Shown here piece by piece: positions 47,482-59,500 of a stretch of 64,000 nucleotides of DNA. The notes beneath the pieces were generated by a model, which was not told where the DNA came from, ran no database searches, and worked only from the letters and a program-made list of their open reading frames with translations. A program made the position numbers and the translations under genes. The DNA comes from Gaeumannomyces sp. JS-464 (lineage: Eukaryota > Ascomycota > Sordariomycetes > Magnaporthales > Magnaporthaceae). The DNA lies in the NCBI GenBank assembly GCA_002197995.1, contig NGZR01000003.1, forward strand, positions 4,464,001 through 4,528,000. The letters run 5' to 3'. The first letter of the stretch is position 1. Every line of letters begins with the position of its first letter.

Positions 47482-50400
47482 TGTGACGCGCGCTTCCCGC
47501 CGGGATGCGGGGGGTCAAGAAGGAGAAGAAGAAAAAAGGGGTATCGTATACTGAGGAAAAGAATAAAACAGATGAAAAAAGAAAGGACTAGAGTAGATGC
47601 TTCTCACAGTCCTCCAACGAGAAAAGAAGCCATGGGTATCAATAACGAAGGAGGCCGGAAATAACAAAAGGAGAAGGATATTTTCCAACTGGGAAAGTCC
47701 TGGGATTGACGAAACGGCCGAAAAGGGAGAGAAGGAAAACAAGAAAGAGAGAAACCGTGTGTGGTGGGCCAGCAGTGGGATCAAAAGGCATCATGTACGA
47801 TGTGCGCCGCCCCAGGACGTGTCATCCGCGAGCTGGGGGTCAGGCAACGGCGACGCCAGGATGTCGGAGTGAGATCCACTGTCGGACGCCGCCTGGGGTT
47901 GGGCAGCGGGAATTCCTGGGATCCTGGACAGTAGTAACGCTCCAGCGGAGGAGGGGGGGGCCACAGGGCCCCGTAAGCTTCCTCAGACATGGCCGGCCCA
48001 TCGCTACGCGGCAGTCAATGTAGCGTCCAGCAGGGCCAAGGCCGGCTGAGCTCAGCCTCTCGGACCAACTCAAAAGACAGTCAACGGCCGGGGCGAAGCC
48101 AGGCGCGGGCAGATTTGGTTGCTGCTGCTGCGCTGGCAGCGAGCTAAGGCATGCAATGAGCGGGATCGAATGGATGCGCGCGTCCGGAGGGCAGAGCTGG
48201 GAACGCCGACGGGGCGGTGGGAAGATGCGACGAGAGGAACGCCGCCGCATGAATCCGACGGCGGCGCTGCTGTGAAAGTTGGAATGGCATTGCCTGCGTG
48301 CCAACCCGAGCGATCAGACGGGCGGCGTCTGTCGAAAGATGCCAAACACAGAGGAGACAGCGGGCGGGTGCACATGCCACGAGTCAATCAAGAGCGTGAG
48401 CAGCGGCCGTGGCCCCATCGGTTCGCTTCAGGGCAGCGGGGCTGAGCCAGGGCGCCGAAGGAATGAGCGGACCTCGCCTGTGCTGTGCGGACAGCCATCT
48501 TTGAAAAAAAAATGAAAAAAAAAAAAAAACTAGGCTAGCCCGAATCTGGGCAAACATGGCACTTTCGGAGAATAAAGTGGCCAATCAATGCCGGCGCGCA
48601 ATGTTGGCAGGACCCTGCCGGGGCCATGACTGCGACCGTGGCGGTCAAGCTTGCTTGCTCGTCTGCACGGTGCATCTCTCAGAAGTGCGTGCCAGTCAAA
48701 TACAGTTGTGTGTGTGTATCGCGTCGTGGCCGAGTCGCGAGCAACCCAACGTGTAGCGTATTTGAAGTGTGATCAATGGACGCCCGTAGGACAAAAATAC
48801 GTTAAACATCTTGGAGATACCACACTACCTATCGTATCAATAAACCGGGAGCTTACGTTCGAAAGCTCCTCAAATAGAATCAGACAACTAGCTCCCGTGG
48901 AACGGCGCCTTCGTTTTCGGTCAGCGGGCAGTTCGGATCTCCGTGCTAGGCTAACCTGATGTTTGCTACGTTTCCTCGAGACGATTGCACGCTACCGCCG
49001 TCTTGGTACATGTCAACGTTTCTTTCCCCTTTCACTTCTACAGGCACATTCCAGCGCCTTAGAGAATTCAAAGACCGCAAGCAAAATAGGCGCTATGGCG
49101 TTTGGATCGAGCCATGGGGCCCGGCACCGCAGTGGCTACCAAGCTTTTCCCCTGACAATCAAACTGCAAATCCGCATTCACAGCACAGCAAAAAGCACAT
49201 GGACTTTGCATACACTACGGCACAGTGAGAAGGGGGGTCGACCGCACTGGCCAGCAGCTCAACTGCCATCCTCAAGCCTCCCCGTGTGGCGTAGCAAGAG
49301 TAAGCCCCCAGGGTGGCCCACCGCCTGCAGTAAGCGTTGGTCCAGACTCACTCATTCAATGGCTGCTCCGAGGAAGCAGCCCACACCATGACACCCATCA
49401 CCCCATCACATCCCCTCCATAATGTCTTCGTCGCGCGTTTATTTTTTATTTTTATTCCTCTTGGGCGATCTGCACACCCTCCACCCACACGGAACCCCGC
49501 GATCGAAGACGCCAGCACTCTGCGCCGTCTCAGAGGTGCGGGTAGAACCATGTGCTTATGACCGACGAGACGGGTTACAACCTCGCTTAACCCCCGCTAG
49601 CCCCGGCATGTCGCCTCCCCCGAATCTCGCCGGGCGTAATGCCCACCCCGTGCCTGATTCCGCATGAAGTCCTGCCTACGCCCCTATAGGATTCTACATA
49701 TAGACCCGCCGCACTTGGGATGAAGTAGCCCTATGCCTTCGGGCACCTTGTCTCCAAGGGAATACGTGATCTAGATATTTTTTTGAGACGAAATAACCAA
49801 AAACGCCGATCCGATGTTGTCGACTCCTCCGGGACAAAACGGGGAACAAAGGCAACCCCTCGGCCAAATGGTGTCCGGATGGGACAGAGTATGCTCGCGT
49901 TCGGGACCCACGGATTCCAACGGTTTTGCATATGGCCGTATGCTGCCTCGGCCAAAGCTGGTGGCGAAGCAATGCACGCAGCCGCCGAGACGTGAGCACG
50001 GCAGATTTGGATGCCATCAGGGGCGGATAGCAAAGGAGGAACAACCCGTGCTGATCGTGACCCAACATCAATTCGCATCCATTCCCGCAGCGTATCCAAA
50101 TCACTTGCTAGTTGCCTGGTTTGTGATGGTGCCAAACGCGCACGGGCACCTCGCCTCCCAAAATACCACTTGACCCCACGATCCAGAAAAGGTGGGCATC
50201 ATCCGACGGCAAAAGCCTAATTAGCACTACCTACCAGGTACATATATACTATCTTCACAATCAGTGCCATGATAGCGCTTAGACTTGCAGTTTTGCAAAG
50301 TCATAAGCTCTCACTCCATGCCCGCCGTTTGGTCGACGACCCCACAGAACGGCCTCCACGGCTCATCCTCAGCGCTTCTGGAACGTTGAGAGATACCAAA

Positions 50401-51649
50401 ATAGCAGGCGGACGACAGGGAGTGGCCGACTGTGTGACGTATGGGGCGTGAAGCCAAGCCCTGTATCCCGACGCCACGTCGGGAATCCTATGTGCAAATC
50501 TGACGGGAGGCCGGAGTGCCGGAGGCTCAGCAAGCAAAAGTCCATGTGCACATGGAAAGTCCAATGGGGTGTGGATTGCCCGCAGCTGAAACTTCCAAAG
50601 GATGCCGTTGGTTCGTCGTTTGTTCGACGTTGTGGAAACGCCACACGCCCTCCCTTCAATATCCGGGGGACTTCGGGCCGAGCAGCTGAGCGTTTTCGCG
50701 CGCGCAGTAACGCGTCGTTCAAAAAACGAGCCCGGTCTAATACCTGACCTGGAAAGATATCTCAGCGCACTAGGTAGATAGATAGCCGGTCGCGCCAGAA
50801 TGCTCTCCATGCTGTGAGCTGCTTTTTGTGCAAAGCGAATGATGGTAGTCGCCCCAAGGTACCTACAGTATGTAAACCGACACGCCGGCCGGGATTCTCC
50901 TGGGTGGTATGAAGGGATACTGGGAGCTTGCCTGTTGTTGGTCTGCGGTTGAATTTGCTCACAGTTGTGTTGGTTTGCTGCTCTGTGTTGGTTCACTTTG
51001 TGCTGGTTGGCACGATACCAGCCAACGGCTGGCTCGCTTGCCAGTCTCCCTATTTTCTATGGGAAGAGAAGTGGCCAATCTTCCTCCGTAAGGGCTGGCA
51101 GTATGGTGTGGTTTGGAGGGGTTGAAGTTGTGTGCATGACGGCTGTTGGACACGGCTGGCGAGGAGCACAGAAAACGCCTCAAGTGCTGCGGCCCCTTGG
51201 TGCCGGCGTCACAATTGTGGTTTTCCATGTTGCCGCCGAGGTTGAAGAGATCTGCTGCATGAAAACAATACTCAGCAAAACGGCACTTTCACCTGCGTGG
51301 TAAGTGATACGCTCCGTGCCCCCGCAGTCACGGTTCTTTAATTGATGGGCGTATCTGTCCCTGCTTGGAAATACGGGCTTGGTTAAACTTCGACCCAAAG
51401 TGCCAAGGCTGACGTGCTCCTCCGGCGTCGTATCGCAGAGGAAATGTATTTAATCAGAAAATTCGATACTGGATGTCTTAAAAAGCCACAATCTGGACAA
51501 ATATGGCGTAATCATTTGCTCGCATTGGAAAGATAGATAGATGTTGTGATCGAAATGTGGGCAGAGTGTGGAAATTGCCCGGCTAAGCAGCAAAATGAAG
51601 GGAGAAAATCATGGCGTCATCTCAACCCAAATTCCTCCTCCTCGTCGCT
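47482..51649. other. Gene-poor spacer, about 4.2 kb
   Basis: The first 350 bases upstream of the NRPS-derived gene are purine-rich on the plus strand and pyrimidine-rich in the sense direction of that gene, as expected for its leader. A long A run lies at about 48501-48529. Degenerate TACCTA/AGATAGATAG motifs lie near 50226-50240 and 50769-50783. No gene was supported on either strand. Confidence 0.45.
48501..48529. repeat. Poly-A tract
   Basis: Two A runs separated by TG. Their length is probably unreliable in this sequence. No coding or transposon context was seen around it. Confidence 0.65.
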
Positions 51650-52960
51650 TCAGATCTTCCAAGCCTTCTCCCGCAGCCACCTCCCTATCCTCTCAATCTC
51701 GTGGACCGTCTTCATCTCGGCGTCCTTGATGGCCTCCTCGCCGCCCACCATCTCCCGCATCGATTTGCAGTCGAACCCGTGCAGCACGTCCGGTACCAGC
51801 ATCCACTTGACGCCCCTGCCGTCCCCGTCGTCCTCGAACCCGAACCGCTCGTCCCCGCCCTCCTCCTCGTCCAGCTCGCCCCTTCGCCGGCTGGGCGCGC
51901 GGCGGCCCGCAAAGGTGAGGGACATGTTGTTCTTGGCGAAGGCGTCCGGCAGGTCCCTCCCGGCGCCGAAGCGCTCGTTGGCCAGCCGGACGGCGAGCCG
52001 CCACGACTCGTGCGCGAGCATGTCGAGCTCGCAGGCCACGACGCACACGTACGGTGGGAGGGCGGCCTCGGGCGCGAAGGCCGGGCTGAGGAGCGGGTCA
52101 CGCAGGTCCTGGCCGTAAGGGACGTAGCTCCAGTCGAAGACGGGCGCGAGCTGGATCAGCGAGTCGGCCCACTGGTTGCGCGGCGGCAACAGCTTGACCT
52201 TGTAGACGCGCGACTTGGCCTTGGCCGCGGGCGGCGTGGCCAGGTCGAGCGCGCCGTAGACGGTGACGGCGGCCGAGGGCGCGCCGTGGGGCGACTCCCG
52301 CACGCTGGGCAGCTGCGACAGCGACAGGGCGAGGTTGCCGCCTGCGGACCAGCCCAGGATCGCGATGCGCGCGCGGCCGTCGGCGCCGCCCGTCGTGTTG
52401 CCGGCGCGCGCGATGGGGAGGGACTCGTCGGCCATGACGGCGCCGTACACGGCCTCGAGGTCGCGCAGCCCTCCAGGGAACGGAGAGGCGGGTGCCTTGG
52501 AGTAGGACAGTGAGATGACGAGGACATTGTGCTTGTTGGCGAAGTCGCGGTTCCACTCGTCCGCATCGCGCGCCGTGCCGATGCAAAAGCCGCCGCCATG
52601 GATCGTGATAAGTGTCGGGAGCAGGGCCGGGGAGGACAGGTCGTGGGATGCGGGGAAGAAGATACTGAAGACTCGCATGTCATGTTAGTATTGGCGGCGG
52701 TCTCATCTGCTTGCCCGCCTGTCTGCCAGCTACTCATGCTTCAGGCTGTCACCTAGGAGGGCAGTTAGGACTGACCGGACGGGGAGGTAAGGGCGACAGT
52801 CATAGGCCTTGACAATATCCGGACGCCCATCTGGCGGAGAGTACCACTCCTTCCACTCGTGGAACCACACGAAGCTCGAGATGATGCTTTGCGTGGTATA
52901 CATCCAAGAGGCGTAGGCCATCCTCTGGAGCAGTGACGGGGTTTCCATGTTTGTGCGCAT
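51650..52960 (-). CDS. HSL-type alpha/beta hydrolase (esterase/lipase)
   Basis: A 399-residue esterase of the hormone-sensitive-lipase class (PF07859), acting on short- to medium-chain esters of small molecules. The oxyanion motif HGGG is at residues 84-87. The nucleophile elbow is GWSAGG with Ser168, where most relatives have GDSAGG. The acid is likely Asp in CELDMLAHE and the base His in VLHGFDC. Exons are 52776-52960 and 51650-52664, joined by a 111-nt intron (GTCAGT...TTCAG), which restores LPVR-IFFP across the junction. The exon sum is exactly 400 codons with no frame repair. A glutamate- and arginine-rich insert (RRGELDEEEGGDERF) precedes the catalytic His and looks like a lineage-specific loop. 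No signal peptide is obvious, so it is probably intracellular. Its substrate is unknown. Confidence 0.9.
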
Positions 52961-53993
52961 GCTCGCCCTGGCGGCTGCATCCGACCCCCCTGGGAGTCGG
53001 GTTCTTGTGCCCTCTTTCTCATCGCGGCTCTCGGTTGCGGATGTGTATTAGTGGTGCGATGTGCGCGGGGGCCGGTGATCGGGCTCTGACGGCGGGCCGG
53101 CTATGCGCGTATTCGTGGTTGTGGCCGGGCTGCGTATACTAGCTATGCGTTGCTTGTCAGTCGGCTAGGCCATGGATAGGAACTTCCACCGGTAGCAAGA
53201 CCAGACCAGTGACGAGGACGTTGAGATCTGAAGTAGCGCAAAGGGTAGAAGCCGGAAGACAAGCTCACCCTGAGATAGATGCAAACATAGAACAGGGCCA
53301 CTGCCCCATATATGAGCCTGCAAACCATCGTGGGGACGCGCGGAAGAAGACCAGACGGCTTGGTTGAGGGACCTGCGTGCAGGCTCGGTATCTTGCCGGC
53401 CACCAAGCCGCCGAGATGCAAAGCGACAGTTAATTTACCCGGGTCCGATGGAAGCCTGGGGTGTGTTTCGGCACTTGGAATATGCAGAAACACTGCGAGA
53501 TAGGAACCTGGCAGCTTGCTGTTCCGTCGAACCGGAAACGTGCCTGGCATTGAGTGGTGTCATGGAGAGTGCATGGGATGGGAGCTCCATCCGAGGGCAA
53601 TCATGGGAAGATCCTTGGGTGGGCAGTATGACAGCCCTTCATTTGGTTTGCCTCGGACTGCGCTGGGGGTAAGTGGGGGTTTACAGTGGAACGTCTGGTG
53701 CATGCTCGGCTCCATCCCGGCCACATCGGTACACCGAACGGCAGACTGCGTGGCCGCTTGGCATCAAATGGTGTTCAACGCTCTTTCCTCTTTCGTATCC
53801 GTCATCAGAAGCCGCGGCAGACAAAATATTGTCCTCCACATACAATTCTATGAACGTTATATAGGATATCTGTTCGCTTTCGTCGCATGTTGGCGCATGA
53901 ATGCCTCTGGTTGTTGACGCGCCCTAGCCAAGAAAACCCGACTCGCTGTGGCAAGGATCGCAACTTGAGGCCAATATCGAACTTGTACATATA

Positions 53994-54022
53994 GGAAGGT
54001 AGATTGGTAGGTAGAGGTAGGT
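53994..54022. repeat. GGTAGATTGGTAGGTAGAGGTAGGTA array
   Basis: Degenerate GGTA units in tandem. It belongs to the same motif class as the arrays near 10934, 37535 and 54308. Confidence 0.6.
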
Positions 54023-54307
54023 ACCCAGGAGCCGGCGGTAATCTATAAAGTTCTGGACCTTTAGCTGCATTGTGTTTGTTGTTGTCACTTTGTGACCTGG
54101 TTTGTTCATACAAACGGTTGATTGATATCTGCGTAATAAGGTGAGCGGATGCTCCCCCTCAGGAGGGCAATGAATGGGGTGCGCTATGTTCTTGCCATAC
54201 CCGTCATCATCCGCGGGCAAGAGAAAGCAAAGAGAAATATATACGGGCACGCCACTGAGGAATGGCCCCTATCCCACCAGGCATCATTTGTGAAAGAGGT
54301 AACTCGC

Positions 54308-54345
54308 ACCTACTACTTACCTACCTATGTAGGCACCTACTACGT
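54308..54345. repeat. CCTACTACTTACCTACC array with inverted copy
   Basis: ACCTACTACTTACCTACCTATGTAGGCACCTACTACG contains repeated CCTA/CTAC units, a direct repeat of CACCTACTAC at both ends and a short inverted TACCTA/TAGG pair. Same motif class as the other spacer arrays. Confidence 0.6.
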
Positions 54346-54745
54346 GTCAGGGCGCGGTTCCGGCGGTCAAACCTTCCGCCGTCCTCAGTCTTAGTAGGTT
54401 GTAGTCCAACGGCAGGATGAGGAGTTGAAAGGTGAACAAAGGGCGAGCGCTCCAGGTAATCTTTTTTTTTTCTCTCGTTGGCAAGAACAAAGGAGCGGCC
54501 ACCACGTCTTTGTTCTCTAGCCGTCCACAAAAACCATCATAGCTTGTCCACAATCTAAACTTCACACTGATCAATTTTAATCCATTCGCTTTGCACCTCA
54601 CCAGCCTCATCTCTATCATAGCTATCTCCATCGTCAACGTTGCCCCGAGGCACCTACAACGGTAGCACCCCGCCTCTCCTCGGCCTCGCTATCACTCTCG
54701 ACCCCTCTGTTCCCTTCTTCCACGGGCCCAGAGCCAAAAGATACC

Positions 54746-55459
54746 ATGGCGTCCGAGCGGCTGGTCTCAAAATCCGGGCCAGCCATCAGGGCGTGTTGCT
54801 ATTCCTTCCCCTGGGAATGGGCCGCGTTCCAAAGCCCGACCCAGACTCCGGGCCGCTCCCGACTCTCGAAAGAAGCGCTGGCGCGGTGGGAGGGCGTCAG
54901 AAGACTCTGGCCCGCCAAGCCCTCTCTGGGCACCGACGCAGACCTCATGACCTACCGGAAGAACCTCTACATCCGGGAGCCCAAGAAGGACGGACTCGCT
55001 TCTATTAGCCACCAGATGGGCCAGCACTGCTGGCACGACGCGCTGCAGCGTCCGTTCGGAGAGCAACCGCCCCTCTTCGGAAACCAGCCCCTCGGAGAGG
55101 CCTCCGCCCTTCCCGAGCTCTCATACACCGGACACTCCACCAGCCCAGATGGCTCACTGCCCTTGAGCTCCCCCGTGCCAGAGGAGGCGGCCGAGTGTGC
55201 CGCAAAGTCGGCGACATGCCCTGTGGCCCCGGCGGCCTCTGCTGGAGATGATAATGGCGACGGCGGCGACGACGACGCCCAAAGCCTCACCCGGCGCCTC
55301 CTTTCAATGGCGGCCGCCGACCTCCGCGCCAAAGCCTCGGGCCGTTCCGGAGGAAGCAGCAGCACCGCGACGCCCGCGCCACAGACGGCGGAGCAGACGG
55401 CCCGCAAGCCGTTCAAGTTCCGTTGCGACGCTCCCGTCTTTACGCCGATGGTTCGGTGA
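54746..55459 (+). CDS. Unrecognised 237-residue protein
   Basis: A single-exon reading frame that starts at an ATG with a good context (ATACCATGG), after a pyrimidine-rich leader, and needs no frame repair. I recognise no domain. The N-terminal 100 residues look globular and aromatic-rich (CCYSFPWEWAAFQSP, WEGVRRLWPAKPS, MTYRKNLYIREPKKDG, GQHCWHDALQRPFGE). The rest is Pro/Ser/Ala/Asp-rich and probably disordered, with an acidic GDDNGDGGDDD stretch and a final basic-aromatic tail (KPFKFRCDAPVF). No signal peptide or membrane segment is seen. Codon use is GC-rich like the neighbours. It could be a lineage-specific protein; the leader and composition support it being real more than any homology does. 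Confidence 0.6.
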   Translation: MASERLVSKSGPAIRACCYSFPWEWAAFQSPTQTPGRSRLSKEALARWEGVRRLWPAKPSLGTDADLMTYRKNLYIREPKKDGLASISHQMGQHCWHDALQRPFGEQPPLFGNQPLGEASALPELSYTGHSTSPDGSLPLSSPVPEEAAECAAKSATCPVAPAASAGDDNGDGGDDDAQSLTRRLLSMAAADLRAKASGRSGGSSSTATPAPQTAEQTARKPFKFRCDAPVFTPMVR

Positions 55460-56537
55460 TGTCGGCCCGCTGGGAACCTTCTTGAGCCGGGCGGCTTGCC
55501 ACGACGCACCGGATGGAGCGAGGGATGAGGAGCATGGGGATGATTGGCTTTCTACAAACATTGATGCTTGAGGGAATTTGTTCAGCGCCTAGACTTTTTT
55601 TTTGGGAAGGTTCTGTGATATGAAAACATCAACTCTGGGAACCGGGTCTTGGGTAATTCCTGGCCGTGAAAAAACCGGATAGAAAGCCAGGCATGACAGC
55701 GTTCAAGGAAACAGGAGTTCTGGGTGCATTATTAGACCACTAGACTACCTAGCGAGCAGTCGAGAAGGCCCGTTCGGCCTGTTCAAAACATCCCTCTGAC
55801 AGAATCAGTGCTGCGCACTACCACTAGCAAAATGTTTTTTTTTTTTTTTTCGTCTGAGGGACTATGGATCCCAGGCCCTGCCTGTGACTTTCCTACACTG
55901 CCCGCGGCGCGCGCCCACAGGGAAGCATGTAAGCGCAAGACAGAGCCCATGGTCAGAGAAGGAGAAGCAAGATCAAACGCAAGTTATCGTACAAAATGAA
56001 GCGGACAAGTAATGCACAAAGGCACCAAATCGTCCAACGAAACCAAGGCGAAGGGAGAGAGGCAGGATACAGCCGCCTACTAACCCTGCCTGCCTACACC
56101 CTTCACGAACCTACAAAATACTCGCGTCCCGTCGAATCCAGTTCCTTTCCATGTATCCCGAGCGGCCGTAGATAAAAGACTTAGGTTACCTTTATGTGCG
56201 TTCCATCCATACCCACTCCTCCATCCATCACCATTTACCTGGTTTGGCCAATGCATTACCCCTGGCCCGGTATTCCTTCATTCCGCAAGGTTACGCGGTG
56301 CCCATAATTCTAGTTTCTATCTATATCAAATTGATAAGGGACGGAGGGACAGCCTGTAGAAAACGAGGAGAACAAGTGTCAGAAGAAATGCGAGTGGACG
56401 GCGAGGAATGGTGGCGGTGAGTGCAAACATGGCTCGGAGGCGGGCATACTCATACTGCAATCACGACCGCCCCCGGGTTCTCGTCGCGCCCTGGGGCACC
56501 AGCCCCTAACAAAAAGCTCAAGGTGGCGCATCTCAGC
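55460..56537. other. Convergent intergenic region
   Basis: Separates the 3' ends of the unrecognised gene (plus) and the SAPS gene (minus). A T run lies at about 55834-55849. No gene is supported. Confidence 0.5.
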
Positions 56538-59500
56538 TCAGACGACAACCTCCTCGTCCTCTGGATCTTCGATGCTCGTGCGCCTCTTGGCCTCCTTCGC
56601 CCTCGATACCCTCTTGCCGTCCTCGTCCACAATGACCGGCTCGTCATCGGCAGGAGCCGCGGTCGTAGCTGTCGATGCCTCCGTCTCGGTCTTTGCAGGT
56701 GGCGGCCCGCCCTGCGCTTCCGCGACCTTGGCGTCGATAGCGGTTATCCTGTTGCCGGGCATGGACAAGGGCGAGACGGGGCTCGCTGTAGCAGGGGAGG
56801 TGGCACTGAGCCTGCCCTCGGCTTCATCGCCCTTGGGAGGCGCGCCCGTAGCGGCGCCAGCCTGGGCCGTGGCGACGCTGCTACCACTCTTGAGGCCGGC
56901 GACCAAGCCCACGGCCGAAGATCCTGACCCGGTCGACCCAAATCCGAGCCCGTCAAACGGCCAGAGGCTGCCAAACTTGCCCCCAGATGAGTGTGGCGGG
57001 TGCACGGGCAGCGGCTTGAGCAGCACCTTCTCCCTCTCGCGGTCAAAGAGGGCGCCCACGGGACCGTCCGACGCGCGCACCGGCGGATCTGTGACCTCGG
57101 GCATGGCGAAGTCTCCAAACTCTTCGTCGTCGTCGTTGTCGTCGTCGTCGTCGCTGTCGTCGTCCCTACCGTCCCCGAAGCGCTCATTCGTGCTGTCGCC
57201 TTCGCCTGGCCGTTTGCTCCGCACCACCCCGCGCCACCAGTTGCCGCGGTTCCAGCGTGAGCCCGAGCCGGTAGCCTTATCGCCTTCCGCTCCGCTCGAT
57301 CCACCTCCAGGGATCAAATCATCATCATCGTCGTCGTCGTCGTCGTCGTCAATGTCGTCTGCAAATGGATCGCGCAGCCTCTCCGCGAGCGGCGCGGCCG
57401 GCTGGAGCTGGGCCGATTCGGGGCTGTCCGGATCGACGCTACCGTCAAAACTCGGCCGACTCCCTGATGCGAAAGGCACTGTGCCGTTTTCTTGAGAGCT
57501 AGCGCCCTCGGCCGTACTCGAATCAGTGGCCGTGCCAGTTGTGTTCCGCTTGTTCATCGCCAGGCGTGCCGCGAGCTGGAGGCGCGCCGCGACGGAGGTA
57601 TGTTCAGCGGCGGCGGCGGAGGTGGTGGAGGCGGTACGGATGGCGGATTCAACGATGAAGACGAGTTCAACGGGTCCGTGTACGCTCGGAACTGAACGCG
57701 ACGGTCACGTTAGTTTAAAAAAAATACTTTGGAGTAACCCTCGGCTGCTGTTAGTCCGGAAGTGACGGAACAGAAAAGAGAGAAATTTGCAGAGACACTC
57801 GTCCCGCAGTAAAGCCGCCTTGCGAGCCTCGCATCGCTAGAACGGAGAGAACGCAGTGAGAACAACAGCGAATCCTAGGTTGCCATGGCCAGGGAAATCG
57901 GGCAGTCGAGGGACCAGTTCGGGCGGATTCGTCGAGTCGGGACTTCGGGTCGTCGCGTCGGGGTCGTTCCGGGGACGATGGATCCATGCCGCCGCTAGCC
58001 AACCACGCCGAACCACACCGAACCAACTCCCCTGTTTGCACGTGCGCACCCGCCTCGCTGCACGGCAACATGGGAACATGACCACAGCACTCCGATGCCC
58101 CGCCGCCGGATGACAAAGGGAGACACGGGAGGAAGGAGAGTGGGCGGGACATCCGATGCGAGCCTGGAGGGCCAGGCTGGTATCAGCCACCCCTCTCCTG
58201 CCGTGGCCCGGATCTCACGCTGGGCCCTCTGCAGCCACGCTGCCCCTGACACAAACAATGAGCTGATTCCGACTCTTTCGTCATACAATACTCCAACCAT
58301 ACTCCATAATCACAGTACAAAGCCTCATAGGTTCAAGCCCATTCCGAAACGCCTTGTCAAGTCGAACCACCTTCCTTGCCACGCCACGCTTGTCTTCACT
58401 GAAACCTACGGACCACCCCAGCCCTGTCTAGCGTTAGCTATATTTCTTCCCATCGGCGTGGAAATCGTGGTCGGTGTCCTGATCGTCGATGGGATCCAAG
58501 GCACAGATGGAACGCCCTATTGACCGAGCCCTGGCAAAGCGGCTGCGAGCAGCACGCTTCGGCATGTCGTTGGGAAGAAGCGGCAACAGCTTGGGGCCAC
58601 AATCGCCGGCCATGCGGGCCTGTACGTGGTCCCTGGAAGGAGCATGTTCTTGACCACACCGGCCAACGCTGGCAAAGCCCGGCTCGTCGTGGGCTATATC
58701 CTGGTCGTCGCACCCGCAACCCGTGGTTTGCAGGGCATTCGCGCCATCGTCCCGATCCAGGTCCAGTCCAGCTTGGCAGTCGATGGGATCGATCTCGGTG
58801 ATGCTGGTGGGTGTAGTGTTGCCGTCGGCCGAGCCCCCGTGGTCCTCGCATCGTCCACCACCGCCGCAAACACGCTGATATTGTGCGCCGAGCCCCTTTC
58901 TAAGGAGCGGGCGGCCCAGATCCATCCCCATCCGTGCCAGTACCTGCTCCATCGCCGGCACGTCTCCGACCTTGGACTGTGGTAGATAGAGCCACTGACC
59001 CTTGTAGTAATGCGCGACATACTTGCCGCCACCCACATCCATGCCCTCGTCCTCGTCGGAATCCACAAACATATCATCGCTGAGCTGACTGCGAGATCCA
59101 CTGAAACCCCGCAGCCACGTGTGGGACTCATGAGACGCGACTGAATCCTCCCCATCCTGCTCCGCCCCAATGTATCGATAGAAACTCGAAGAGCATACAA
59201 AATGACCTCTACTAAAGGAGATAGGGGCGTTTATCTGACCGCTGTGGAAGGGGTGACTAACCTCGTTGTTGACGTCTTCGTCATTCTCCTCATCCTCGTC
59301 CTCATCACTCGAGCTGCCGAAGCCCGACGTGCCCCCCACCGTGCCGGAGCTGATGGCGAACTGGGCCAGTCCACCGTTCTCCTGTAGATCCAGGCCTCCA
59401 TTGAGACCAGCGTCTGCAAGCGCTGACGAGCCATGGGACCCGCTCAGGCCGGAGCCGAGGCTCGAGAGGCCGGCAGCCACGAGTCCACTGCCCTGAGCAG

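Larger units (their letters stand above)
52961..54745. other. Divergent spacer between hydrolase and next gene
   Basis: About 1.8 kb with no supported gene. It includes TAGGTA-type repeats at 53994-54022 and 54308-54345. CT-rich sequence at 54640-54740 is probably the leader of the following plus-strand gene. Confidence 0.45.

Noticed and set aside
56572..57495. 307-codon plus-strand Ser-rich reading frame opposite the SAPS last exon
   Set aside because: Its poly-Ser runs are the antisense of the Asp triplet repeats; no independent evidence of a gene.
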